From assembly GCA_964023205.1 (NCBI GenBank), contig OZ026850.1, positions 9,559,270 to 9,623,269 of the forward strand: DNA of 64,000 bases. The letters run 5' to 3'. The translations under genes and the position numbers were made by a program. This DNA comes from Lutraria lutraria (Eukaryota; Mollusca; Bivalvia; Venerida; Mactridae). Under the pieces are notes generated by a model that was given only the letters and a program-made list of their open reading frames with translations, was not told the origin of the DNA and did no database searches. This document shows, one piece after another, positions 13,200-25,093 of this stretch (positions within the stretch are counted from its first letter, which is position 1; each line of letters begins with the position of its first letter).

Positions 13200-13607
13200 T
13201 TATACTACACAGAGTCAATAGTTGAAACTTATCTATGGTATAAAAGGATGGTGACAGTACAATGAATAACACATCTGTAGGTTACTCTATTTCAAGAAGC
13301 GACATTACTCATACCTAACGTGTCTAGACTACATCCATGTTTATAATTTAGAAATCAAAATATATTTATATATGATTATATCATTATATATCAATAAATC
13401 AGTCTATATCAAAATTGCGATATCAGTGTTCCAAAATAGATATTCGGGGAAGGGAAGTGACAAGGCTTCCTACTTGATATTGAACATTTAATCAAAGATG
13501 GTTGTTTATAGGGAAAAGAACATGTAGATCTATGTTTCCAGACTAGGAAAAACTAACGTGGAATTCTTTTTTTTTGACGCAATAAAAGCCAGATAAATGC
13601 ATACAAA
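13200..13607. other. Intergenic DNA, no gene seen
   Basis: AT-rich spacer with nothing recognised. Confidence 0.5.
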
Positions 13608-14176
13608 ACAAGACCGCCACAAAGTGGTGCCAACGCTCGTCTGTTCACCGATTCAGTGAGATCTATCCACCTAGTCTACAACAAGACCGCCGCAAAGTGG
13701 TGCCAACGCTCGTCTGTTCACCTATTCAGTGAGATCTATCCACCAAGTCTACAACTAGACCGCCGCAAAGTGGTACCAACGCTCGTCTGTTCACCTATTC
13801 AGTGAGATCTATCCACCAAGTCTACAACTAGACCGCCGCAAAGTGGTACCAACGCTCGTCTGTTCACCGATTCAGTGAGATCTATCCACCAAGTCTACAA
13901 CTAGACCGCCGCAAAGTGGTACCAACGCTCGTCTGTTCACCGATTCAGTGAGATCTATCCACCAAGTCTACAACTAGACCGCCGCAAAGTGGTACCAACG
14001 CTCGTCTGTTCACCGATTCAGTGAGATCTATCCACCAAGTCTACAACTAGACCGCCGCAAAGTGGTACCAACGCTCGTCTGTTCACCGATTCAGTGAGAT
14101 CTATCCACCAAGTCTACAACTAGACCGCCGCAAAGTGGTGCCAGCGCTCGTCTGTTCACCGATTCAGTGAGATCTA
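13608..14176. repeat. 73-bp tandem repeat, 8 copies
   Basis: The motif GACCGCCGCAAAGTGGT recurs at 13612 (as GACCGCCAC), 13685, 13758, 13831, 13904, 13977, 14050 and 14123, an exact 73-bp period. Other landmarks are GCTCGTCTGTTCACC, TTCAGTGAGATCT and CCACCAAGTCT. Units are nearly identical and more GC-rich than the flanks. The middle five share GGTACC and the outer ones GGTGCC, suggesting growth from the centre. Confidence 0.97.
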
Positions 14177-14973
14177 ATCACTTAATGCATACTTTCATAT
14201 TGCTACCACTTTTAGTTTCGGAGCTACCTTAAAGTTTTTTGCTCAGATGCAGGAGCGGCCGACGAAGACGATACAGTGATCACAAAAGCTCAACTTTTTC
14301 TTCGAAAATAGCCGAGCTTAGAATGGTGTTTTCTATTCATGATTGTTTACTGTCTAATCAATGGTTCATCGTGATTTCCATTCTCTTTATTGACATCACG
14401 TATAGATTATGTTATATGTGGAGTCATTGTCGTTTATTTTATTAGCTATGTAACAACTAAGGTTTGATATAGTTATTAGTTATTGAAGAATAAAAATGGT
14501 AAAGTTGATATTCCGTGATGTACAAAGACTTATAACAGAGGGTTTATATCGTTCAGACATTTGTTTGTAATACTCTATAAATTAACTAAATGTTTATTTG
14601 TTATAACCTTTCGAATATATCTCCTTCGGGTAGCTCTATCCAAACAATGTGGGAGCTATACTCGGAAAAATCATCAGCAAAATCGACCTAAGCTTGCATA
14701 CACTTTGATCAAACGTATGATATAAAGGAGCAACGAGAACCAGTACATGACTCAGAGTCATTTGGCAATACACATCTTGTCGTTTGTTTGTTTGTTTGTA
14801 TATCTGAATATCTGAACATATGAATAACTGAATGTATAATTCAAATGATGCATTTAATGCTTTAAGCAGATATATAAATTATGTGCATGTTGTACTCTAG
14901 AAAATGCTGCGATGCCTAGAAAGAAAATTCATGCACAACATTTCAGAACTTTTACTTATTGAACTTAGCTAAT
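14177..14973. other. Spacer, no gene seen
   Basis: A GC-richer stretch at about 14250-14330 follows the 73-bp array (GGAGCGGCCGACGAAGACG) and may be part of the unit that gave rise to it. A TTTG tetranucleotide run is at 14781-14797. Nothing else is supported. Confidence 0.45.
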
Positions 14974-17194
14974 GGCCCATTCTCACACAACTTGGACAAT
15001 TGATGTCCTCAGTATAGAAAATGATGACGATTTTCAATGAAAAGGAAAACAAGTTAACACTTTGTTTCGTGTGAACAATTAATATAAATACTTAAAAATG
15101 AGCTTACATTTTGGTGAATAAATAGCTGTTTTGGTCTATATTAAGAAGGAATAGTTATGCAGGTGCGTCTAAAATGCCGTCTCCAGGTACATAATACAAA
15201 ATAAAATCCATCCTGTAAAACAGCCACGACATAAATCCAGCACAGTACCGAATATATTTCGTAGTTAGTAATGAGTGCCAGCCAGCTGAACTATTTGTTT
15301 TTTAAAAATCTATCAATTAACGAAAATGCACACATTTTGGGTCGTGTCTCCAAAATATCGAAATCAACGGGACAACATTTAACACTCAAGTCTTAATGTA
15401 CAAAAGAATAACTTTTGACATAGTTAATGTGCTTTTTGAATTCGTAAAATGTAATAAAATGAATGTTGGTATCAATTTATATCTACGTATTATACGAGAA
15501 CAAAGGATAGGTCATGAAATCCGAATTTACTACCGTAATTTTGATGCAATAATCAACGAGTCCGTAGCAAAAACTGAATTGAAATGCATATCATTGCATA
15601 TAAAGATGGTATAAAAGCTTAACATGACGAGCTATATTCCCCACCAAGGTATTGCAGAAACTTTTCTTCATACGTGTAAAAAATATTCGATTTTGCTGTG
15701 TTAGAATCTAGAAATTTGAAATTAACATAAGCAACGGGACGTAAGCAACGGGACACACACTGTCAGGATAGGACTAAATCTTGCACATTCTTGCCGCTAT
15801 AATATACATTTGGGCTCATATATGCTTCAAAACGTCAACCATATGTTTATAATTGTCGTCTGCCATCGATTTCAGAAAAAAACGGGTAAAAACACATCCG
15901 CCTAAACTTCGTTTTTGAGGCGAGTAAGGGTTGAAATCGTCTAAAGTGGTGAATAGCTTATAATTTATAAGCTGTTACTGATTTTGCTTGTTGACTTATT
16001 AATATACCGTTTTCAAGCCACTGCCCTATTTTATAAAGTCTCATAGACGTTTTCTGTGCTATGTAATGAAGGCCTCGTTGATTACGTAGTGATTGTCCCG
16101 TTGATTTTTTATTGGACTAACATTTTGATAATAACAGTAACAATTTGTTTAGTATTTATGTACATTTATTAATTTCTAAATATGTTCGGACAGCATGCAG
16201 AATTCAAATACACAAGTAAATTTGGTGTAATAATGTCTGATTAGATGTGTAGAGTGCATTTAGCACGCAATCATATTCGATGTAGGTCAGTATTTACATC
16301 TTTGTAAAATATAATTGTTCAATATTAATACAAACTGCACTTAAAGTATAAAAAAGATGTATATAAGTATTTTGCAGTGTCTTGCGTTTAGTATCCCCGT
16401 AACATATCGAGCAAAACTGATAACACATTTAAGTGGAACGGAGAAATGCAGTTGTCCCGTTGATTATTCAAGAGCTGTCCCGTTGATTACGTACAACAAA
16501 TCTATGAATTTTCAGCCATGTTGGTTAGTTATCGAATTGATGCATATACTATTATATTCGCAACCATGCATATTCGTATTTGCATTATGGCGAAGTCCAA
16601 TTCGCAAAAAATTATAATCTACGGGACAACTCTTGAATAATCAACGGGACAACATTTCATTCGTGTGATAAGTTCAATCAGTTTGTCTGACGAGTAATAT
16701 ATTCGCTTTCACCATCGTAAGCGTATACTTGTTTCGATTAAATAGTTCAAATACATTTATCTTCTTTAAAGTGGTTTTATTTCACAACTTAATACAAAGT
16801 TTTTCAAAAATGAAGTAAAAATTATTAATATATTTTCAAAAAGCATGACATAATCCAAGTATTCCTCACTCAAGGGGGGAAATCGCGAGCTTATATCATA
16901 TTTTATCCTATTTTGCACAGATATTTATTGGTTACTTGTACAAAAGTTATACCAATTCATAGTTATATAATATCGAACTATCATGGGTACTGTTTAAAAA
17001 TGCAGTAAAAAATACAGTAACAAGACCAATTAAACATCCGAATCTCGAAAACTGTTAATATGTTGCTGGTAAAATTTTGGAAATCAGTAGTTTATATGTA
17101 TCCTGATATGATGCTAAGGAAATGAGTAAGTTCTGGGAGTACAGAAAAATCGGGGTTTTTTTACCCAATTGTCCAAGTTGTGTGAGAATGGACC
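14974..17194. mobile_element. 2.2 kb non-autonomous DNA transposon with TIRs
   Basis: The first 29 bp (starting GGCCCATTCTCACACAACT) are the reverse complement of the last 29 bp with a single mismatch. TAAT directly flanks both ends (14970-14973 and 17195-17198), fitting a target-site duplication. The inside has several copies of a CAACGGGAC motif in both orientations (15367, 15735, 15746, 16094, 16454, 16481, 16643) and a 39-bp inverted repeat. Open frames are all under 90 codons with no transposase motif. The superfamily is not settled. PIF/Harbinger elements can start with GG and use TAA/TTA targets, but a 4-bp TAAT fits other groups too. Confidence 0.88.
16450..16656. repeat. 39-bp inverted repeat inside the 2.2 kb element
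   Basis: GTTGTCCCGTTGATTATTC and the following GTCCCGTTGATTA near 16451-16489 pair with the reverse complement at about 16617-16655, with two mismatches, across a loop of about 125 bp. Each arm holds the CAACGGGAC motif twice. Confidence 0.85.
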
Positions 17195-17565
17195 TAATAC
17201 ATTTAAATAAAGATCTATGTCAATTATACATGTCCGTATATTATAAACACACCTGAAATAATGTTTCATTTTGTTCGCTATGGAAAGAATTATAGCACAC
17301 GTTTTAGAAAACTTGTTATTTAATTCAGATATTGATTAAGAGTCCGTTGTGTAAGTCTTTGAATCTTCCAAATCTTCTAATTTTTGTGACAAGACCTACT
17401 ATTTTGAGAACACCGACACTTGAGTAATTAAGCAAATAATGACTGGTGAAGGGTTGTCCAGAACAGATTGAGCAGAGGGAAAATTTTAGGAATCTTTCTG
17501 TTGACAATTTAAACCTCAACGAAATTCTACATGTATGAATAGAAGTTTGTTACAAACAAAGATAA

Positions 17566-17736
17566 TACAGTCAAACATGTGAACTAAGGTCGGCAACATA
17601 AGTAAAGAAAAAAGGTGGTCTTTATTAATAAATGGCCTTTATTCGGAGGTCATATAAATAGTTATAAATAGTCAATAACGTTTTTTTAAATATCGGCCTT
17701 TATTTGGAGGTGTCCGCTTACACAGGATGGACTGTA
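17566..17736 (+). mobile_element. CAGT-ended MITE, copy 3
   Basis: It starts TACAGTCAAACATGTGAACT and ends CTTACACAGGATGGACTGTA. Inside are GGCCTTTATTCGGAGGT and GGCCTTTATTTGGAGGT, the family landmarks. TA lies at both edges. This is one of the best preserved of the four copies. Confidence 0.85.
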
Positions 17737-18734
17737 GTTAAATCTAAACGAAAACGAACGATTTTAACACAAAGTAACCATGTTGCAAAGCAAGGATTAA
17801 TGTATGTGAACCGCCTGTAAATGTTTCTTTATCTAATTAATATTTAAAAGTTTGGAAAGCATCGATCCATAGTCGCTCCACAATAATTAAAAAAACTTTT
17901 TTTGATATACATGTAATTCAAAATATTCAAGTGATCGATGGATCTTCATAAAGTTAAAAATAACTGTTTTTTACGATAGTTGAAATATCAGACATGATCA
18001 CTTACTTCATGGACAACCCTCGTTAGTTCGTCAGCCATTAAACCTTGAATAATATGTTAACTAAACACATGGTAGTCAGGAATACATAGTTTTAATGACA
18101 GAACGATGAAATTATTGTCGTGATAGAATCATAAATGTGTGAGACAACTTGGAAAATGGGAAATGAATTCTGCCCAAAATTTGAAATGTCTCGGATGAAA
18201 TTGCAAATAAATGCACGCGATTTATGTAAATTCAGCACATGTGAAATCTCAGATAAGATTTCTGAATATTGTGCGCGATTTAGAATCAGATAATCTAATG
18301 TGGTCCAATAACGCATAAATTGTTCGATATTAAGGTTGCATAGGAATGCTATGCTAATTGTTGCTTCTAATTTTTCAGTGATGACTGGATTTCAGATTTG
18401 TTATACGAGTGCACGTTAGATAAAATTCTGGCCGAATTGATGAGTTAGATAATTAGTAAATGATAAATGCTTACGTATGTAACATTGTAACGTATTGTGT
18501 AGGTTTTAAATCAAAGAATACATAACCGCTGAACACGACTTTATTAGTTCAAACTCAAGCGCCAGTTATCATGTATGGGAACTTAGAATGTTTGTAAATA
18601 CTGGCCATAACAATAATATAACACTTACATGGTAATTGAAAATGTTACCCGGCACATCTTTTTACGTTTACAAATTGAAATTATGTAGAACACATGGTAA
18701 AGTTGGGATGCTTATTATATACATAATATTTAGT
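17737..18734. other. Intergenic DNA, no gene seen
   Basis: AT-rich sequence with short open frames only and no supported features. Confidence 0.5.
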
Positions 18735-18866
18735 CTGTATCAAAGTTATGTTCTTGTTGAGAGGTTGTTGCTCTAGACAGGTATAGTTAAATCGTGCAGT
18801 GTGAAAAATGCATGCTGTTGTTGCAGGTAGGTTGTTTCTCAAGAGTAGGCCGCTTTGAGGATCACT
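18735..18866 (+). repeat. GAGAGGTTG dispersed repeat, copy B (partial)
   Basis: TTGTTGAGAGGTTGTTGCTC, then TAGTTAAATCGT, then CATGCTGTTGTTGCAGG and GGCCGCT occur in the same order as in copies A and C. The inverted termini seen in copy A are not intact here. Confidence 0.75.
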
Positions 18867-18993
18867 TGCGATGTTGCTTGTAGTGATTGCTTTCATAATT
18901 TAAATACTACTGATGATTAGACTTGATTAAACGTTGGTCATTTAAGAATCACATGCCAGTGCAAAAACTACAAACATTTTTTATTCATTGAAG

Positions 18994-19150
18994 TATAAAC
19001 CTGTGAACAAAGACCATCTTTTAGGAAAAGATAATTTGGCCTTTAATGACAGGTGACCCTTATCCGGAGGTTATTTTGTTCTAAATAATCAATGGTGATT
19101 TAAACATAGGATGACATTTTGAGGTGGCTACTAACACAGGTTTGACGGTA
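18994..19150 (+). mobile_element. CAGT-ended MITE, copy 4 (ends decayed)
   Basis: AAACCTGTGAACAAAGACCAT starts the copy after a decayed 5' terminus. TGACAGGTGACCCTTAT, GGAGGT and GAGGTGGCTACTAACACAG follow, and it ends TTTGACGGTA. Family order matches the copies at 12981 and 17566. Confidence 0.75.
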
Positions 19151-19529
19151 TTTGTATCTATGGACAATTCAAACATTGAGAAAGTGCTTCTTATCCAATA
19201 TTGTGTAGTATAGATTTAGCATATCATGCTAGTAAACAATGACAAAACAGATCAAGTCTTAGATTTCTATATTTTTTTATTACGAACCAATAATTTCTGT
19301 AAGTATATATTGTATAATGTGGATGTTATGGTCCAGAGAGGGTTTAAGGCCAGATGTAACATAGATATATGTTAGAAGACTAGATGCTGTTTGCCTATAG
19401 ATAAACAACATATGACATTCAAGAAAAATATACGAGACACTTTCTGTCTAATCGTATTAAATCACCTTGTATGGTAAGAAGCGTTGTGAAGTGTCATGGT
19501 TCTATGTAGCATCCATTCTATGGTGATTC

Positions 19530-19535
19530 TTTATT
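19530..19535 (-). promoter_or_regulatory. Candidate poly(A) signal AATAAA (minus strand)
   Basis: TTTATT on the plus strand is AATAAA on the minus strand, about 100 nt downstream of the stop codon of the candidate exon at 19637-19858. The spacing suits a short 3' untranslated region. Confidence 0.4.
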
Positions 19536-19636
19536 TCTTGCAAATGTTTACTAACAGTGGTAATTACGAAAGGATGTCATAGTAAACGGGAAAATGTCGA
19601 TAATGTAAGAATGCAGTAACAGTCATTTTACATAAA

Positions 19637-19858
19637 TTACACTTTGATTGGTTTCAATAAAACTGTCATCCTTCCGCTAAGGGCAAACGCGTTCCATTCC
19701 CTTAAAGTCTTTAACACAATTCCTTCCTGTTGACAGTATTCAAACCGGTCAATGGGCTTGACATTTTTAAAAGACTTTGATATTTTGTATACTGGAACTG
19801 TAGTTGTTGTCATAGTGATGTTTTGGAGGTGTTTGGAGTCCTGATATTTAGTTTTATC
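19637..19858 (-). CDS. Candidate terminal exon of an unrecognised protein
   Basis: On the minus strand a good splice acceptor (TTGTTTCAG) ending at 19859 is followed by 73 codons and a TAA at 19637-19639. The reading frame starts in phase 0 with Asp-Lys-Thr-Lys. The segment has balanced, protein-like composition (for example PIDRFEYCQQEGIVLKTLRE, ending in KPIKV). It is mildly basic, with no transmembrane stretch and a single cysteine. A poly(A) signal follows about 100 nt downstream. The frame remains open upstream of the acceptor for another 35 codons, so the acceptor choice is an inference. No upstream exon was found with confidence. If real, the rest of the gene lies at higher coordinates, possibly beyond the satellite array. 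I do not recognise the family. Confidence 0.4.
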   Translation of the reverse strand, partial: DKTKYQDSKHLQNITMTTTTVPVYKISKSFKNVKPIDRFEYCQQEGIVLKTLREWNAFALSGRMTVLLKPIKV

Positions 19859-20157
19859 CTGAAACAATCGTAGATTCATCTTCAGTTGGAACATGTTCCA
19901 ATAACGGGAAGGATGTTTAGTACTTTTACTGATGTACAGACAGACAAATAGACACAAACACACGAACCATGTTATACGTGGCAGTATATATATTCCTGAT
20001 GTGAGTGAGTTCTGGACGTTTTATGTGGCGCGAATGTTCGGTTAGAGATATTTTATCATAGCAGAACAAAACAGTTCTGTGAAGACATGAATGCAATACT
20101 ATTTCAGCTGTAGTTATGACAGTATTTGTATTTATAAATTGGCTAGGATATTCACCA

Positions 20158-20231
20158 GCCCGATTAGCTCATATTGTAGAGCATCTGACTTGCAAATCAG
20201 GGGGTCGCGGGTTCGAACCCCGCTTCGGGTA
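20158..20231 (+). tRNA. tRNA-like sequence, probably a pseudogene or SINE head
   Basis: This 74-nt sequence folds as a tRNA. It has a D stem GCTC/GAGC, an anticodon stem TCTGA/TCAGG and a perfect T arm GCGGG-TTCGAAC-CCCGC. The acceptor pairs GCCCGAT with TTCGGGT and has a terminal G-T wobble and a T-T mismatch. The anticodon loop CTTGCAAA has eight bases rather than seven, so the anticodon is ambiguous (TGC for Ala or GCA for Cys). It lacks the Ala G3-U70 pair and the Cys discriminator U. No T-run terminator follows within about 30 nt. Box A and box B are intact. These defects favour a tRNA pseudogene or a tRNA-derived SINE head. Confidence 0.6.
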
Positions 20232-22397
20232 CATCATTTGTATCCTCACATTACACAATAAAACACGAGTGACTTTAAATTATCCAAGTCAAATAACTCG
20301 TTTCAAATATCTCCATCATCGTCATTAATCTTCTTCTATACAACACTAACTAACAGAACAAAACTCGAATCCTCACCCTATGCTCATTAATCAAAAGACA
20401 ACATGAAACAATGAGAATATTTCCAATAAAATATCACACATTAAAGTTACCAGTACTGTCCTGTCCCTAGCTAAACCCAATCATGTTGAAATAACAAGTC
20501 TTCAGATTATAAAACTTAATAATACATAAAACAACCTGTTACAGTGCAATTTAAATAAAACATTTTGAAAGCACGCACATAACACTTGGGCTGTCCATTT
20601 TTAGCAAATACTGAGCAAGAATGTCCCATTAAATTCGTATCATCAACTGCGCGCACGAGTACAGTTATTTATTACGTAGGCCAAGGCGACCAATCACGTT
20701 TTACTATGATTGGTTATCTTGATTACGTCTAGACAAATAACATGAAACAAAAAAGAGAAAAAGGCATATATTACATCAAAATTGTATTTATTATACTATT
20801 AACTTGTGTAAGATAATAATGTCCCTAGATTTCCCTGATATAGAACACATTTAGTTGTATTGTATATGACTTGTGGTACACTTAAAAATACGCTTAAAGC
20901 TACAATTGGAATTATTTTCAATGTACAGAAGACGTCACAAGATTGTGATATCAAAATGTTCCCAAGATGGTACAGAATGGACCCATATCTGATCTCATTC
21001 GATGACCCTTCATACCTTCCTTCCTTCCTCCCTTGAGAAAGAACTAACGGAAAACAATATTTAGTATTTTGTATGGAGGACTGAATACGACTCGTAAATG
21101 CACACATATCAGTGACATCACAGGAGTCGAAAATAAACTTTCATACATTTTGGCATTTTGCAGTGTTATGTGTATTACGTCATGTACTCGTATATATGTG
21201 TGCTATCTCTCAATTGCTTATCAGAAAACTCGCGGAAAGTTTACGACCATCTCCGTATCATTGACGAAGCGACATTTGTATAAGAAATAAAACTTTCATT
21301 CAAGAGTATACGGTATCGGTAGAAGTTTACTCTCGTGTTTTAATCTGTCATTCTATCTTATAATAATTATTATGGACCATTTTACCATTCCATTGTACCA
21401 CCGCTTTGACATTATCAAAGGGTGACACTACTCCGTTCCCGAATCTTATGGTGACATACAACTAATATAATAATGATACATGTGTATATTCAATAAGACT
21501 GGATGGTGTTCTCTCCATCCTGACTTCATCCTTTAGTAAACTTGGCTAAAACAAAGCTAACATGTTAGATGCAATAAAACCAAAATAGGCTGTCGGATTT
21601 AAGTTACGTCTTGGACCATTAGAATCAGAAAATAATGGATAATGTATTCCACGTGGTGTCCAGGTGTAAAACAAGTACATGTGCATTATACTATAAGTAA
21701 TAACCGGTTCTCCGCGAGCCATGGATGCAGTTTAAGTCTCTAGAAAGCAATTGATTTGTTCACATGTTCAATGCATTTTCCAGATATTGAACAACTATTC
21801 TGTCACTCTGTATTCAAGAAGAATTTGTTAAATGACTGCAGGAAATTCCATGATATCGGTTACGTAAATACCAAGTTACACAGATGAGTACATGTACATT
21901 GCCATCTAATAAAAGTCTACTCGTTGACACGTTATATGCAATAGATAATATTAGACTAAAACAGTGCAATTGTTATTGACGTATTTGTTATTGCCACGTG
22001 TCATTGTATTTAACTAAAGGCTGGTATTCTAGATGAGTGATTCTCAAAGCGGTGCAAGCAACCCTTGCTTTTTATGTAATTGGTAACCATGACCCCCGTC
22101 TCTTGAATCCAATATGAAGATATATACCACCAGCGCTGTCAGTTATTATAAGCGTCATATAATACAATGGACTTGACGGCATCAATGTAGTTCGTGACAT
22201 TGCTAACTTGTATGTCTGGATTACCATGCTTTAACAATCAGAGAACATTAATTTAATGTATGAAGTCTAGACTATAGATATTTATCTAAATCCTAAAATC
22301 TGAATGTATATGCTAATACCATCACGGTAGGATATACGATGCGCTATAGATACTGCAATATCGGAATTAAAAACTGCAAACATATTATATGAGGAGT
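20232..22397. other. Intergenic DNA, no gene seen
   Basis: A short hairpin, ACCAATCA/TGATTGGT, lies at about 20690-20715. A minus-strand frame of 102 codons (20799-21107) has no splice, signal or domain support and is not called. The rest is AT-rich spacer up to the A-rich tract next to the satellite. Confidence 0.45.
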
Positions 22398-22463
22398 GGG
22401 ATATTATCTTGTTTTATTTCGTTTTGTTTCGTGGGGTTAAGGACTCGGGTTTTCAGTTACATG
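22398..22463 (-). other. Left flank of the satellite: A-rich, AAAC-like tract
   Basis: On the minus strand the array is followed by CTGAAAACCCGAGTCC, TTAACCCCACG and then AAACAAAACGAAATAAAAC. The last part resembles the AAAC tail of the SINE at 48408. This is the basis for suggesting that the array sits inside a minus-strand retroelement. Confidence 0.45.
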
Positions 22464-25093
22464 GGATGAGTAACTTCTCCTAATTGCCTATACCAACTAT
22501 CCCTTCCACAATGAGTAACTTCTCCTTCTTGCCTATACCAACTATCCCTTCCACAATGAGTAACTTCTCCTTCTTGCCTATACCAACTATCCCTTCCACT
22601 GTGAGTAACTTCTCCTTCTTGCCTATACCAACTATCCCTTCCACAATGAGTAACTTCTCCTTCTTGCCTGTACCTACTATCCCTTATACAATGAGCAACT
22701 TCTCCTTCTTGTCTATACCAACTATCCCTTCCACAATGAGTAACTTCTCCTTCTTGTCTATACCAACTATCCCTTATACAATGAGCAACTTCTCCTTCTT
22801 GTCTATACCAACTATCCCTTATACAATGAGTAACTTCTCCTTCTTGCCTATACCAACTATCCCTTCCACAATGAGCAACTTCTCCTTCTTGCCTATACCA
22901 ACTATCCCTTATACAATGAGCAACTTCTCCTTCTTACCTATACCAACTATCCCTTATACAATGAGTAACTTCTCCTTCTTGCCTATACCAACTATCCCTT
23001 ATACAATGAGTAACTTCTCCTTCTTGCCTATACCAACTATCCCTTCCACAATGAGCAACTTCTCCTACTTGCCTATACCAACTATCCCTTATACAATGAG
23101 TAACTTCTCCTTCTTACCTATACCAACTATCCCTTATACAATGAGTAACTTCTCCTTCTTGCCTATACCAACTATCCCTTCCACAATGAGTAACTTCTCC
23201 TTCTTGTCTATACCAACTATCCTTTATACAATGAGTAACTTCTCCTTCTTGCCTATACCAACTATCCCTTCCACAATGAGTAACTTCTCCTTCTTGCCTA
23301 TACCAACTATCCCTTCCACAATGAGTAACTTCTCCTTCTTGTCTATACCAACTATCCTTTATACAATGAGTAACTTCTCCTTCTTGTCTATACCAACTAT
23401 CCCTTCCACAATGAGTAACTTCTCCTTCTTGCCTATACCAACTATCCCTTCCACAATGAGTAACTTCTCCTTCTTGTCTATACCAACTATCCCTTCCACA
23501 ATGAGCAACTTCTCCTTCTTGCCTATACCAACTATCCCTTATACAATGAGCAACTTCTCCTTCTTGCCTATACCAACTATCCCTTATACAATGAGTAACT
23601 TCTCCTTCTTGCCTATACCAACTATCCCTTATACAATGAGCAACTTCTCCTTCTTGCCTATACCAACTATCCCTTATACAATGAGTAACTTCTCCTTCTT
23701 GCCTATACCAACTATCCCTTATACAATGAGCAACTTCTCCTTCTTACCTATACCAACTATCCCTTATACAATGAGTAACTTCTCCTTCTTGCCTATACCA
23801 ACTATCCCTTATACAATGAGTAACCTCTCCTTCTTGCCTATACCAACTATCCTTTCCACAATGAGTAACTTCTCCTTCTTGTCTATACCAACTATCCTTT
23901 ATACAATGAGTAACTTCTCCTTCTTGCCTATACCAACTATCCCTTATACAATGAGTAACCTCTCCTTCTTGCCTATACCAACTATCCCTTCCACAATGAG
24001 TAACTTCTCCTTCTTGTCTATACCAACTATCCTTTATACAATGAGTAACTTCTCCTTCTTGCCTATACCAACTATCCCTTCCACAATGAGTAACTTCTCC
24101 TTCTTGCCTATACCAACTATCCCTTCCACAATGAGTAACTTCTCCTTCTTGTCTATACCAACTATCCTTTATACAATGAGTAACTTCTCCTTCTTGTCTA
24201 TACCAACTATCCCTTCCACAATGAGTAACTTCTCCTTCTTGCCTATACCAACTATCCCTTCCACAATGAGTAACTTCTCCTACTTGCCTATACCAACTAT
24301 CCCTTATACAATGAGTAACTTCTCCTTCTTGCCTATACCAACTATCCCTTATACAATGAGTAACTTCTCCTACTTGCCTATACCAACTATCCCTTCCACA
24401 ATGAGTAACTTCTCCTACTTGCCTATACCAACTATCCCTTATACAATGAGTAACTTCTCCTACTTGCCTATACCAACTATCCCTTATACAATGAGTAACT
24501 TCTCCTTCTTGCCTATACCAACTATCCCTTCCACAATGAGTAACTTCTCCTTCTTGCCTATACCAACTATCCCTTATACAATGAGTAACTTCTCCTTCTT
24601 GCCTATACCAACTATCCCTTATACAATGAGTAACTTCTCCTTCTTGCCTATACCAACTATCCCTTCCACAATGAGTAACTTCTCCTACTTGCCTATACCA
24701 ACTATCCCTTATACAATGAGTAACTTCTCCTACTTGCCTATACCAACTATCCCTTATACAATGAGTAACTTCTCCTTCTTGCCTATACCAACTATCCCTT
24801 CCACAATGAGTAACTTCTCCTTCTTGCCTATACCAACTATCCCTTATACAATGAGTAACTTCTCCTTCTTGCCTATACCAACTATCCCTTATACAATGAG
24901 TAACTTCTCCTTCTTGCCTATACCAACTATCCCTTATACAATGAGTAACTTCTCCTTCTTGCCTATACCAACTATCCCTTCCACAATGAGTAACTTCTCC
25001 TTCTTGTCTATACCAACTATCCTTTATACAATGAGTAACTTCTCCTTCTTGCCTATACCAACTATCCCTTCCACAATGAGTAACTTCTCTTTC

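Noticed and set aside
13608..14176. CRISPR-like direct repeats
   Set aside because: The 73-bp units are contiguous with no variable spacers, and the DNA is eukaryotic.
20116..20328. A 70-codon frame containing CKSGGRGFEPRFG
   Set aside because: This is the familiar spurious translation through a tRNA T arm and overlaps the tRNA-like sequence.
20799..21107. 102-codon minus-strand frame, considered as an upstream exon of the gene ending at 19637
   Set aside because: No convincing donor and acceptor pair links it in frame, and its composition is not protein-like enough to call.
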